64,000 bases of DNA from UBA2966 sp965242505 (GTDB lineage Bacteria; Pseudomonadota; Alphaproteobacteria; UBA2966): assembly GCA_965242505.1 (NCBI GenBank), contig OZ251449.1:1364001-1428000 (forward strand), in the 5' to 3' direction. Positions 8,120 through 17,368 of the stretch are shown here, piece after piece; within the stretch, counting starts at the first letter, position 1, and each line of letters begins with the position of its first letter. A model generated the notes under the pieces. It saw only the letters and a program-made list of their open reading frames with translations, had not been told where the DNA came from and ran no database searches. The translations under genes and the position numbers were made by a program.

Positions 8120-10624
8120 GTGTCCGATACGATCAAGGAGCACGTTGCCGAGCTGATCCGTACCTCCCAGCAGCATGGCGGACCGAACGCCGTGGTCGGA
8201 GAGGTGGTCCTTCAGGTCGATTATCAAATCATCGAGCATTTCTCGGAACACCTCTACGATTCGCCCAACAAGGCCGTCGAAGAGCTGGTGGCGAACAGCT
8301 TTGATGCATTCGCAACGGAAGCGCGCGTGTTCACACCTGGGCCATACACCGCAAACCGGGTCATCGTGTGGGACAATGGCGAATCGATGGATGTCGAAGG
8401 ATTGAAACAGCTATGGTGGATCGCCAAGAGTCCGAAACTGAACGGTGATAGGGTAGAGGAACGGGAGGGTAGAACACGAAAAATCATCGGAAAATTCGGT
8501 ATCGGCAAGCTCGCGTCCTACTCTGTCGGTGAAGTCATCAGCCACGTCTGCCGGCACCAAGGAGAATTTTATCTCGTTTCGGTCGACTATGGCCAAATCG
8601 AAAGGACCGGAAGTACATCCCCGATATCTTCCCTGAATCCAATCCGTGCTCCGGTAATCCGTCTTTCGCGAGAACACACCATCGACCTCATCAATGGTCT
8701 GTTTGATACGCCGCCGCCATCGATCGACGCGATGTTGGAAAGCGACACCTGGACCTTCGCGATCATCGAAGAACTCAAAGTGGGCGACCTTTCATCGCGT
8801 AGGTTGATGTGGGTGCTGGGAAATGGAATGCCTCTCCGGCCTGATTTCAGGATCAAAGTGAACGAAAACGAAGTTCGGTCCAAGTTGGACAAACAGGCCG
8901 TCACCAATTGGGATTTTGGATCGAAGGATGTCGTTGATGCGGTCAGGATTCGATGGGATTCTGTCGTGGCGAAAAAAGAGGTATCTCCCATTGTAGAATT
9001 CGGTAGTAGGGTTGGACTCGATCCGAATGCACTCACCAAGGAGATTCCCTTTGTTCGATTTGCCCATCTGGGGCTGATATGGGGACATGTCCGGCTGTTC
9101 GATGAGACGTTGTTGAAGTATCGCTCTGTCGACCACGGACGGAGCCATGGCTTCTTTCTCGTTGTCCGTGGCCGCCTTTTGAACCCGGACGACGAGCAAC
9201 TCTTCCTGCCCGATCCATCGTTTCAGACCTTCTACAGATCTCAATTTGTGATTTATGCGGACGATCTAGACGGTAATTTGCTTGCGGACCGTCAGAGGTT
9301 GCGCAAGGACGAGCCTGTTGTACGGGAGCTCGAACTTCTTCAGAGAGTCCTTGCAGGGATTGCCCGCACCACCGTCGAAGCCCGAGACGACGAACTGGAG
9401 ACCAGTCAAAGCACACGGTCAATCTTGCCTGTGAGTTCACGTACATACTACCGTGATCCTCTCAATGCCCTTCTTCTCAAAACTCCTATCGAGGACGACT
9501 CTGACTTCGATCCGGCGACGGTAGGCGTGGAGCGAAAACATCTCGGGGAGAATGCAAGGATTTCAGAGGTGGCGTTGAAGGAAGGCGAATTCCACATCAA
9601 CGCTGACCATCCTTACTATAGTGTGCTGGCGAAACGTGCTGGACAGTCAAGGGCTGCGCGGGAATTCCTTCGCACCTTCGACCTTTTTGCGATATCCGAA
9701 CGATTGCTCGAAGGGCATCTTCTCGACATCGGTATTCCAGAAAAAGACGTCACAGAAGTCGTGGAATGGCGGGAGGGCCTGTTCAGGAAATTGGCGAATT
9801 CATATGACAGGACTCCGGAAATGATCGCCGAAATCCATCGTACCTCGTATATCGGAAACCGGGAATTTGAGAAGGCGCTGCACGATGTCTTCGCGGACAT
9901 GGGATTCTTAGTGGAACATGACGGCCAAAGTGGCCAAAAAGACATACTCGTCGTGGCGACGGTGGGTCCGGAAAGCTATAAGTTCATCGTGGAGGCAAAA
10001 GGGTCCAAAAAGGACATCAACAATGCAGCTGCCAAGGTAGGGACCGCCGCGAACCATCGTGATCAGGCCGGCGTCGATCATGCGATCATCATCGCCCGCA
10101 GATTCTCCGGTTTCGGATCCAAGCGAGACGATGAGACCGCCGCATTGTACCAAGAATGCAAATCCACGAGGGGCGTTTCGATCATGGAGGTCGAAGCATT
10201 GGAGACGGCATATTCGGCGACCACCAAATTCTCCTATCCCTTACCCTTACTGCGGGACGTATTCACTACACTCGAAACCCCAGCACGGAAGCTCGGCAAG
10301 ATCAGGGGACTCATGGAGCCGGCGGAAGGGTTCGACTACTCGGACCTTCTGAACAAGATATGGCAAAGACAAGAAGGGGCGGCGAGCGACGACGTAGTTT
10401 CATACCTCTCAATCTTCCAAGACGGCCGTTGGAAGGGGGAAGGCATGGACTTCGGGGATTTTCAACGCCGTCTTGTCGCCCTCGACACGCTGGCGGCAGG
10501 ACGGATTTCGATGAATACGACCCGGGAGGTCGTTTATTTGAGGCAGTCACCTGACTTGATTCTTGCACAGATCGAAAAGTCACTGCAAGGAGAGGGACAC
10601 GACGTTCGGGAGTCCGATGGATGA
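8120..10624 (+). CDS. MORC-like GHKL ATPase fused to a PD-(D/E)xK nuclease domain
   Basis: This 834-residue protein starts at GTG 8120, with AGAGG upstream. Residues about 35-190 form a GHKL ATPase: helix KAVEELVANSFDAF (residues 51-64, with the Mg-binding Asn), DNGESM (85-90) and GKFGIGKLAS (124-133). Residues about 575-660 look like a restriction-endonuclease fold: GFLVEHDGQSGQKDILVVA followed by FIVEAKG gives the D...ExK pattern. The middle is unassigned. MutL/MORC-like ATPases next to DNA methylases and Vsr nucleases are a predicted class of restriction systems (Iyer, Abhiman and Aravind, to my recollection). The inferred role is ATP-driven clamping or translocation that directs cleavage of unmodified DNA. 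The gene has lower G+C than its neighbours (45% in one 60-base line counted at 9241), which points to separate origin. Confidence 0.82.
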   Translation: MSDTIKEHVAELIRTSQQHGGPNAVVGEVVLQVDYQIIEHFSEHLYDSPNKAVEELVANSFDAFATEARVFTPGPYTANRVIVWDNGESMDVEGLKQLWWIAKSPKLNGDRVEEREGRTRKIIGKFGIGKLASYSVGEVISHVCRHQGEFYLVSVDYGQIERTGSTSPISSLNPIRAPVIRLSREHTIDLINGLFDTPPPSIDAMLESDTWTFAIIEELKVGDLSSRRLMWVLGNGMPLRPDFRIKVNENEVRSKLDKQAVTNWDFGSKDVVDAVRIRWDSVVAKKEVSPIVEFGSRVGLDPNALTKEIPFVRFAHLGLIWGHVRLFDETLLKYRSVDHGRSHGFFLVVRGRLLNPDDEQLFLPDPSFQTFYRSQFVIYADDLDGNLLADRQRLRKDEPVVRELELLQRVLAGIARTTVEARDDELETSQSTRSILPVSSRTYYRDPLNALLLKTPIEDDSDFDPATVGVERKHLGENARISEVALKEGEFHINADHPYYSVLAKRAGQSRAAREFLRTFDLFAISERLLEGHLLDIGIPEKDVTEVVEWREGLFRKLANSYDRTPEMIAEIHRTSYIGNREFEKALHDVFADMGFLVEHDGQSGQKDILVVATVGPESYKFIVEAKGSKKDINNAAAKVGTAANHRDQAGVDHAIIIARRFSGFGSKRDDETAALYQECKSTRGVSIMEVEALETAYSATTKFSYPLPLLRDVFTTLETPARKLGKIRGLMEPAEGFDYSDLLNKIWQRQEGAASDDVVSYLSIFQDGRWKGEGMDFGDFQRRLVALDTLAAGRISMNTTREVVYLRQSPDLILAQIEKSLQGEGHDVRESDG

Positions 10625-10753
10625 AAGATTTCTTGTGCGTCCGTAGAATCTATTCCCGGAGCGTCCATCTGCGCGTCTTGTGAACTCAAATTTCGGGATT
10701 CCAAATACGGAAAATCGCATCATTATCTGCGTCACCTGAATTCAAGTTGCCCT

Positions 10754-10891
10754 GCCGCGCGCCATCCGGTCAGCCTCCGTCCGCGCGGCGGGCCTTGAGC
10801 CGCGCGCCCGCGTCGGTCAGCACATAGGCTTGGTCCGGGTGGTTGGGCCGACCCGGGTGGGTCATGGCGACGACGCCGGCGCGAATCAGCG
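10754..10891. repeat. Right direct repeat (138 bp) flanking the restriction cassette
   Basis: This is the partner of 5783-5920, same orientation, about 95% identical. It contains the last codons of the AlbA_2 gene and a copy of the first codons of pglX, including the ATG at 10763-10765 on the minus strand. This suggests that AlbA_2 and pglX were once directly adjacent. The pglX start copy here leads nowhere. Confidence 0.85.
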
Positions 10892-12687
10892 GCTTCAGGT
10901 ATCGCTGTCGGAAATGATTCCGGCCGGTGACGCCGAGCGCCGCCATGATCTCCGTCAGGCGACGCGGCGCGTCACAGAGCGCCATGATCTTCCGGTGCGT
11001 CGCCGACAGCTCGGTCAGTGATTCAACTTGTGCAGTGGACAAGTCGGTTCGGCCGTTGCCGACTTGCGCAGTGACCAAGTTCTCCGGTGGGTGGCCGACT
11101 TGGTCAGTGACCAAGTTCGGCTCAGGTGTATCAGGTTGGTCAGTGACCAACCTCGGCATTGGCGTATCGACTTGGTCAGTGACCAAGTCTCCTTGTAGGT
11201 AACCGACTCGGTCGGTCCGGCCGAGGCGCCCCTTCAGGTGCTCCGCAAGCGCGTAGCGGCCGCCGGCTCCGACGGGCTCGATCAGCCTCTGGGCCGCCAG
11301 CCGCTCCGCGACCGCGGCGGGCGTCCAGCCCGGAAAGCCCGGTCACCGCCCTGAGTTGCGAACGAGTCGCCTCCCCTTCCCGACGAACGAAGGCGAAAGC
11401 CCTGGCCTCAGCCTCGTCGAGGCGGACGCCGAGGCCGGCCTGGAACAACATCTGTTCTTCGGACAGGAGCTCTTCCTTGAGGAGGGTCAACTGAAAGGCT
11501 TTTCGCGCCTTGTCGTTCTCGACGACTGGCGGAACACGTCCGAGCCGCCGCCAAGTGCCGAAGATGGCGCGGATGCCGGTCCCGGCCTGCTCGCTCAAAC
11601 CGACGCGGCGGAAGGCGGCGACGATCCTAGGGTTGCGAACCTCCCGCTCGCCGGGTTCCATGAGTTCCTCGGCCGACGCGAAAGCATCGCCCGGATTCCA
11701 CAACAACGCGCGGTCGTCGAAGAACCGGACCACGGGCTTGCGCGTGTGGTCGGCGTAGTCCTGATGGATCAACAAGTTGATCGCGGCTTCCCGGAAGGCG
11801 ACGTAATCCGGCGGGCGGTCCTCCCGCCGCAGCGTTTCGGGATCGACGGAGAAGGGCCTCTCGGCGCGGTGTAGATAACGGTCCACGAGCGCCCTCCAGG
11901 CCTTCATGAGGTTGGCCTCGATCACCAGCCGGTCGGCCCAGCGCTCCTCCGGCAGATCCTCCGACCAGTCGCCGCGACTCCACTGCCAGTCCACCACCGG
12001 GCGGGGCAGTATCTGGCGAAGCGCGGGGTCCGCGCCGAACAGAAGGACCGCCGCGCGTGTCGGCAACGGGCGTTTGCCGGTTTCGACGACGAGTCCCCAA
12101 TGTTGCAGGAACTCCAGATGCGACAGCGAGTCGTCGTGGTCCGGATTCCGTTCCTCGAACAGTTTTCGATACCAGCGCAGGGACTCGTCGTCGAAGCAGC
12201 GCGCGGGATCGAGGTCGACGGTTTCCCCGTCATGGCGTTCGTCCGCCGCGTCGCGCAACAGCCGCTCGATCTCCGCCGGCGTGCAGCGCTCGTCCCTGGC
12301 GCCGCGTCGGATGAACGAGCGGCGGATGTCGCCGTCGAGATAGATCGGCTTGTCCTGCCGGCGCGCCTCGGGAATACGGAAGACGAGAAGCACCCTGCCG
12401 TCGTCCTCGATCAACCGTTCCTTCGCCGCGACGACGCGGTTCAGCTTCTGGCCGGAACGGAGAACGCCGAGAAAATCGTTCTGGACCTTGTCCACCTCCA
12501 GAACGCCGACGATCTCGAAACCGCCCGCACCGTCCCGGACGCCGAAGACCAGCCAGCCGCCCTCGGTGTTGGAGAAGGCGGAGACCGTTTCATAAGCCGA
12601 CTGAGACACATCTCGCCGCGCCTCCTTGAACTCGATGTCGGTCCACTCGTACCCCTTGAGGCGTTTGATGAGCTCCTCCCGCTCCAT
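10770..12687 (-). pseudogene. AlbA_2/Schlafen-type ATP-binding DNA-binding protein, single frameshift
   Basis: The gene begins at 12687, 6 nt after the brxC stop. The N-terminus (LKGYEWTDIEFKEA, NTEGGWLVFGV) is an AlbA_2 (Schlafen-like) domain; AINLLIHQDYAD and GTGIRAIF are the GHKL-like ATP-binding half found in these RecG-like proteins. At about 11328-11333 the frame shifts by one base within CAGCCCGG. The downstream frame continues logically (WTPAAVAERLAAQRLIEPV, then a repeat linker, then a winged helix ending at 10770). The 1918-bp span is exactly one base more than 639 codons, consistent with one inserted base. Unshifted, the product would be 638 residues. The linker holds repeated LVTDQ units. 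The cause may be a real mutation, a sequencing error or a programmed shift. Confidence 0.8.
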
Positions 12688-12693
12688 CGCCGC

Positions 12694-15600
12694 CTACTCC
12701 AGCACCAGCCGGACCTTGTCCGGTTCCGCGCCCTTGGCGAGGCCGTCCAGGTAGCATCCGAAGCGCTGTTTCATTTCGGCGGGGCTGGCGGGTGAGCCGC
12801 CGTCGAGGAGAGCCGTCCGCACGTCGCCAGCCTTCACCACCACCTTGACGAGGCCGGACAGGGCCTCGCGGAGGGCTTCGACGAAATCCCGCTCCAACGG
12901 GTCAGGGAGTTCGCCCGCCTTCGCGAACGCATCGATCAGTTCCCGGCGGTCGGGCTTGAGCAGCGCCAGGTTCTCGCGCGTCGCCGGGTCCTCGAGGTTG
13001 GCGAGCAACGTCCGCGTCCAGCCGGCGACAAGCTCGTCGAGCGCATCGTCGAGTTGCGCGAGGACCACGCCGGCGGGGGCGGCAGGCGTTTCCGAAGCGG
13101 GCCTGAAGCCGCAATGCGGGCACAGGGGAGAGGCGGCGATCTTCTCCCTGGTCAGGGCGAAGCAACTCTCCAGCCCGGCGAGGCGCTTCCGGAAGTCGTC
13201 CAGATGCTGGACGGGCATGAGGTCGATGGCGGACAGCAGATGGAGCCGGGCGAGCCGGTCGTCGCGGAGCAGCGCGGACTTCCGCTTGTCCTCGTTCACG
13301 CCGAGCCGGGCCTTGGCGTGGAGACCGAGATAGATGCCGACGAAGGACTGCTTGAGGCCGTTCAGTTCGCGCAGCGCCCGGCCGCGGAACGACGCGGCCT
13401 TGCGCCGGTCCGTCCGCGCGACCTCCGCAAGCAGCTCGTCCCGCGCCTCCTTCATGCGCCCCACCCATTCATGGGACGGCGGCAGCGCCGTTTCCGCCGC
13501 GGTGAGGAAGGAGGCGGCGGGACCGAGCTCCGACGCCAGCCCCCGGAGCGCCTCGATCTCGGCGAGGACGTCGAGCCCCGCCCGATGGGCTTTCACCTCC
13601 TTCGCGTCCCGGCGGAAGCTCTTGAGACGGCCAAGCGAGGTGTAGGCCTGGAGCGATTCGAGGAAAGCCTTCGTCCGCTCCAGCTCGGGGCGCAGCCTCT
13701 CGGCGACATCCTCGTCGATCAGGTTCCTGCCCCAGAACGGGGCACCGTCCTGGAGGGCCCGATGGGCCGCCGCCAGCCTTTCGACGAGCCCGTCGGTGGC
13801 TTTGTGGAGTTCCTGGATCGGCTCGTCCTTGCCTTCGGCGACCAGGTTCGCCATGCCCGGGCTCAGCCCGAGCAACGCGAACAGCGCCCTGATGGCCGGA
13901 AGATTCAATTCCCTGGGACGCTCGACGTGCTTGAAACGGAGGAGCTCGTCGAGCGGCGCGGCGGCCAGCGCCGACAGGCCCGCAGCGTCGAACTTGCCGC
14001 CGGGAACGGCGAGCGCGAGGTCGCCGGAATGGACCAGCGCCGCGATCAGGACCACGGCCCATTCGGGCTCGAGTCGCAGCGTCTCCGCCGCCAGATATTC
14101 GACGCCGAGCCGTTCCTGGACGAGCTCGGCCCGATTGACGACCTGGCCGGGCCCCTTCTCGCGCACCCGGTCGAGGATATGGCCGGCGTATCTGGATCGC
14201 GAGGGATCGAGCCTGTCGCCGTCGAGGAGTTCGAGCGCGTCGAGAACCGCCGTCGCCTGCTTCGTCTTCGCCGCGCCCGCGATCCAGCGCAGCGCGTCCT
14301 GGGCCGCCTGGGCGCGGTTCCAAGACGTGACCAGGACGGCGAAGCGCGGGTAGTCCGGCGCCTGGTCGGCGAAATGCGTCTCCAGACAGATGCCCGCCAC
14401 CGCGTTGACCAGATCGCGGAAGTTGATGCGTTCGGCCGGGGCTATCCCCGAGAGTTCGCGAAGCGAATGGCCCTTGGCCCATTCCGTCAGCGCCTTCCGG
14501 CGGCCCTGGTGGACGACCTCGAAGACCGACGCCATGTGTCCCTGGAGCCAGGCGACCAGATCGCGGAGGAAGTTCGACGCCTTCGATTGGTAGATGTCCT
14601 TCGCGTGGCCGGAGGACGTCGCGGCCAGATCGAGGGCCGCCGCGTAGCCGCGCAAGGCGGCGCGGAAGTCGTCGTCCGCGCCGGTCAGATGGAAGAAGAC
14701 CTCGTCCGGCGCCTTCGCGTCCTTGAAGCGCGGCGCGTCGTGGGGCTGGATGAAATAGAGATAGAAGTCGCGCGGCGGCGCGGCCGTGGACCGCTCGTTC
14801 GGCGCTCCGAAGAACAGGTATCCCTGGCGCGCGGCCTTGCGGTCGCGCCACTCAAGTTCGTGCTCCCAGATGCGGTAGCCGGTGACGTAGGTCTCGTCGG
14901 CGCACTCCATCAACCGCCGCAAGGCGTCGTAGTAGTAGCGGTCCAGCCGCGCCGCATCGAGGCTCTCCGCCCGCTTCTCGATCAGGGCGTCGAAGTCGTC
15001 GGTCTTCTTGAGGTCGAGATAGTACTGGCGGTTGTCCGGGTTGGACGACACGAACTGGCCGCTCACCGTCTTGTGGATTTCCCGGAGCACCGTCTCCACC
15101 TGCGACAACAGGTCGTCGGCCGGGTCGCCGCCGAGGTCCTCGATCCCCGGCTGGTGCAGGCAGAGGCCGTCCCTGAGCTCCTCGGCGGTGGCGCCCAGGC
15201 GGGCGTGGACGTCGCCGGTCGTCAGCCGGTGCACCGACAGGGCATGGATCACGCGTAGCGCCATCGGTTTGTAGGCCGGGCGCGTGTAGGCCTGCTCGAT
15301 GCGCGATTCGAGCACTTGGCTGCAATCGATGACGGCCTTGATGTCGGGGACGGCGCGCAAGGCCGGGTTCTCCCGCAGCGTGGCCCAGTAGCCGTCATAG
15401 GCGATCAGGCCAGGACGGTCTGCGGGAAGCTCCCGCCCGAGCAGCCGCTTCATCGAGAGCGACAGGGTGCGGAGGACTTCGCGCTTCTCGACCGCCGTCA
15501 CCCGTTCGAAGACGTCGATATAGTCCGGGTGGACCGGGAACAGGTCGACGTATTCGTCCATGCGCTCGTTCATGCGCCCGTAGAACCGGGCGAAGGGCGC

Positions 15601-16434
15601 GAGGTACTCCCGGACCCTGGCTTGCTGTTCGCCCGTCTTGCGCAGCAGGCGTTGCGCGACGACGAACTTCACGTCCCTGTGGGCTATGCGAACCTGCTCG
15701 AAGCGGTCCTTGACGCGGCGGACGCTGTCGGCGGCGAAGCGGAAGCGGTCGCTGTCGAAGATGGCTTCCTGCACGCCGGCGACGAAACGAAAGCGGAGGT
15801 CCTTGCAGACCTCGCCGATCTCGCGCAGAAAGTTGAGATCGAGAATGAGCTCCTGGTCCTTGCGCGACCGCAGGTAGTCCAGCAGCTCGTCCACGACCAG
15901 CAGCAGCCCGTAGTCGGGATGGACGGCGTGGAAGGCCGCCATCATCTCCTCGAAGGCGCGCTTGCTGCCGGCGGTTTCGGCGATGCTCGGGAAGGCGAAG
16001 ACGACTCCGAGCGCGGCCAGGCGCTCCTCGAGCTCGCCGGCCACGATGTCGCGCAGCGCCATCGTGGTCGCGCCGATCTCGGCGCGGACGACCTTGAACC
16101 GGCCGGCGACGTCTTGCGCCGCTTCCGCGGCTTTCGGGTTCGCAACCTCCGATGCCAGCTCGGCGCGTTCGGCGATCGCGGAAATCACCGACATCAGGTG
16201 CGACTTGCCTGTGCCGTAATTGCCGACGACCAGGACCCCCTTGTTGTCGGCGGGCCGGTCGTAGCGAAGCTGGGGAAAGATCAGGTCCGCCAGCGTCTCG
16301 GCCATCGCGTCGGAGACGACGTAGCCGGTCACGAGGCGCCGGGCGGCTTCCGCTTCGTCGGCGTCGCGGAGCTGGACCACGGTTTCGATCGGGTCGAACC
16401 GGATCAGGTCTTCGTACTTCACCGCGTCGCTCAC
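12694..16434 (-). CDS. brxC: BREX-3 BrxC-type large ATPase (DUF6079-like)
   Basis: This 1246-residue protein starts at GTG 16434, overlapping the brxF stop (GTGA). BrxC/PglY proteins are large AAA-like ATPases essential for BREX. Seen: Walker A GNYGTGKSH at residues 71-79, Walker B LLLVVDELLDYL near residues 172-183, a long helical middle, and a zinc knuckle CPHCGFRP about 170 residues before the C-terminus. The length fits the family. It follows brxF and precedes the AlbA_2 gene by 6 nt. A longer open frame extends upstream to 16956, but that part overlaps brxF in another frame and looks non-coding, so the GTG start is preferred. Confidence 0.88.
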   Translation of the reverse strand: MSDAVKYEDLIRFDPIETVVQLRDADEAEAARRLVTGYVVSDAMAETLADLIFPQLRYDRPADNKGVLVVGNYGTGKSHLMSVISAIAERAELASEVANPKAAEAAQDVAGRFKVVRAEIGATTMALRDIVAGELEERLAALGVVFAFPSIAETAGSKRAFEEMMAAFHAVHPDYGLLLVVDELLDYLRSRKDQELILDLNFLREIGEVCKDLRFRFVAGVQEAIFDSDRFRFAADSVRRVKDRFEQVRIAHRDVKFVVAQRLLRKTGEQQARVREYLAPFARFYGRMNERMDEYVDLFPVHPDYIDVFERVTAVEKREVLRTLSLSMKRLLGRELPADRPGLIAYDGYWATLRENPALRAVPDIKAVIDCSQVLESRIEQAYTRPAYKPMALRVIHALSVHRLTTGDVHARLGATAEELRDGLCLHQPGIEDLGGDPADDLLSQVETVLREIHKTVSGQFVSSNPDNRQYYLDLKKTDDFDALIEKRAESLDAARLDRYYYDALRRLMECADETYVTGYRIWEHELEWRDRKAARQGYLFFGAPNERSTAAPPRDFYLYFIQPHDAPRFKDAKAPDEVFFHLTGADDDFRAALRGYAAALDLAATSSGHAKDIYQSKASNFLRDLVAWLQGHMASVFEVVHQGRRKALTEWAKGHSLRELSGIAPAERINFRDLVNAVAGICLETHFADQAPDYPRFAVLVTSWNRAQAAQDALRWIAGAAKTKQATAVLDALELLDGDRLDPSRSRYAGHILDRVREKGPGQVVNRAELVQERLGVEYLAAETLRLEPEWAVVLIAALVHSGDLALAVPGGKFDAAGLSALAAAPLDELLRFKHVERPRELNLPAIRALFALLGLSPGMANLVAEGKDEPIQELHKATDGLVERLAAAHRALQDGAPFWGRNLIDEDVAERLRPELERTKAFLESLQAYTSLGRLKSFRRDAKEVKAHRAGLDVLAEIEALRGLASELGPAASFLTAAETALPPSHEWVGRMKEARDELLAEVARTDRRKAASFRGRALRELNGLKQSFVGIYLGLHAKARLGVNEDKRKSALLRDDRLARLHLLSAIDLMPVQHLDDFRKRLAGLESCFALTREKIAASPLCPHCGFRPASETPAAPAGVVLAQLDDALDELVAGWTRTLLANLEDPATRENLALLKPDRRELIDAFAKAGELPDPLERDFVEALREALSGLVKVVVKAGDVRTALLDGGSPASPAEMKQRFGCYLDGLAKGAEPDKVRLVLE

Positions 16435-16907
16435 GCCGGCGCCTCCGCGTCCACCGCGAGAACGTCGTCCAGCGGATAGCGCCGATATTCGGGATGTCCG
16501 GGCGCAGCGTAGCGGACACGGCTGTCTTCGACGACCCCGTTCCAGGACGCGGCCACGGTCCGATGCCGCGAGAGGCCCTGCAACAGGCGGAGCGGGTCTT
16601 GCCGGAGCGTGGGATCGAACAGAAGCTCGGTGTTGTCCAGCAACACGACGTCGCTCCCGGCCCCGGCGGCGATTTCGTCGAGAAGGGGCCGCATCCGGAG
16701 CGCGCGTCGCCGCCCGGTCAGATCGAGCAGGCGGTGCGAGAGCTCCAGGTTGACGTTGACGAGCGGCGCGCCGATGCGTGCGGCGGCCTCCCGCAAGGCA
16801 CCGGTCTTGCCCGAACCCGCCGGACCGACGACCAGGACGAGCCGGTGGTAGAGGTTCGCGGCCTGCCCGATCCTCTCGATCACCCGCTCGGAGAGAGGCC
16901 TCGTCAT
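16431..16907 (-). CDS. brxF: BREX-3 BrxF P-loop ATPase
   Basis: This 158-residue P-loop protein is typical of the small ATPase BrxF that marks type 3 BREX. Seen: Walker A GPAGSGKT at residues 28-35, Walker B-like VVLLDN at 87-92, and a C-terminal YRRYPLDDVLAVD. A Shine-Dalgarno sequence (GGAGGAG) precedes the ATG at 16907. The start overlaps the vapC stop (ATGA) and the stop overlaps the brxC start (GTGA), so it is expressed in one coupled unit with vapBC and brxC. Confidence 0.85.
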   Translation of the reverse strand: MTRPLSERVIERIGQAANLYHRLVLVVGPAGSGKTGALREAAARIGAPLVNVNLELSHRLLDLTGRRRALRMRPLLDEIAAGAGSDVVLLDNTELLFDPTLRQDPLRLLQGLSRHRTVAASWNGVVEDSRVRYAAPGHPEYRRYPLDDVLAVDAEAPA

Positions 16908-17368
16908 TTCTCCTCCAGGGAACGATCTTCGCCGCCCGGCGGGCGAACCCGCACATGATCCGCCAGCATCGTTACCGCACCGTCGTGCTCGGTCGACGCC
17001 AGCACATTCGCGAAGCGCGCATCCGCCGTCACCATCCGAGCGCCGAGGCGGTGCGCCAGCGCCAAGTACACACAATCGTAGACCGGTCTGTCGAGCGCCA
17101 ACGCGAGACGAACCGCATCCGCGCATACCGTCTCGTCCGCGCTCCAACGAACGGGCATCTCCGATACGGCGGCCGTCAGAACGCCGGCTTGACCGCGTTC
17201 GATCTCGCCCAGCCGAACCTTGCGCCACAGCGCGTTGGCGACCTCGGACGCCATCAGACGCGGCGCATACAGGTCGTCGCCGTCCGTCAGCAAGCGATCC
17301 GCCGCGTCCGAGCCGTCCTCCGCGACCAGCCATTTGACGGCCACGCTGGCATCGACCACCAGACGCAT
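16904..17368 (-). CDS. vapC: VapC-type PIN-domain toxin
   Basis: This 154-residue PIN-domain ribonuclease is the toxin half of a VapBC pair. Such toxins cleave tRNA or rRNA. The four acidic residues that hold the metal are visible: Asp6 (VVDASVAVKW), Glu42 (MASEVANALW), Asp98 (VYDCVY) and Asp116 (TADARF). It starts within the vapB stop and ends within the brxF start, each by a 4-nt overlap. The active site looks intact. Position at the head of the BREX operon suggests that operon loss or shut-off would release the toxin; this is inference. Confidence 0.9.
   Translation of the reverse strand: MRLVVDASVAVKWLVAEDGSDAADRLLTDGDDLYAPRLMASEVANALWRKVRLGEIERGQAGVLTAAVSEMPVRWSADETVCADAVRLALALDRPVYDCVYLALAHRLGARMVTADARFANVLASTEHDGAVTMLADHVRVRPPGGEDRSLEEK

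Noticed and set aside
12694..16956. Longer start for brxC giving 1420 residues
   Set aside because: The extra N-terminus overlaps brxF in another frame and has no domain; GTG 16434 gives the family start and a GTGA overlap.
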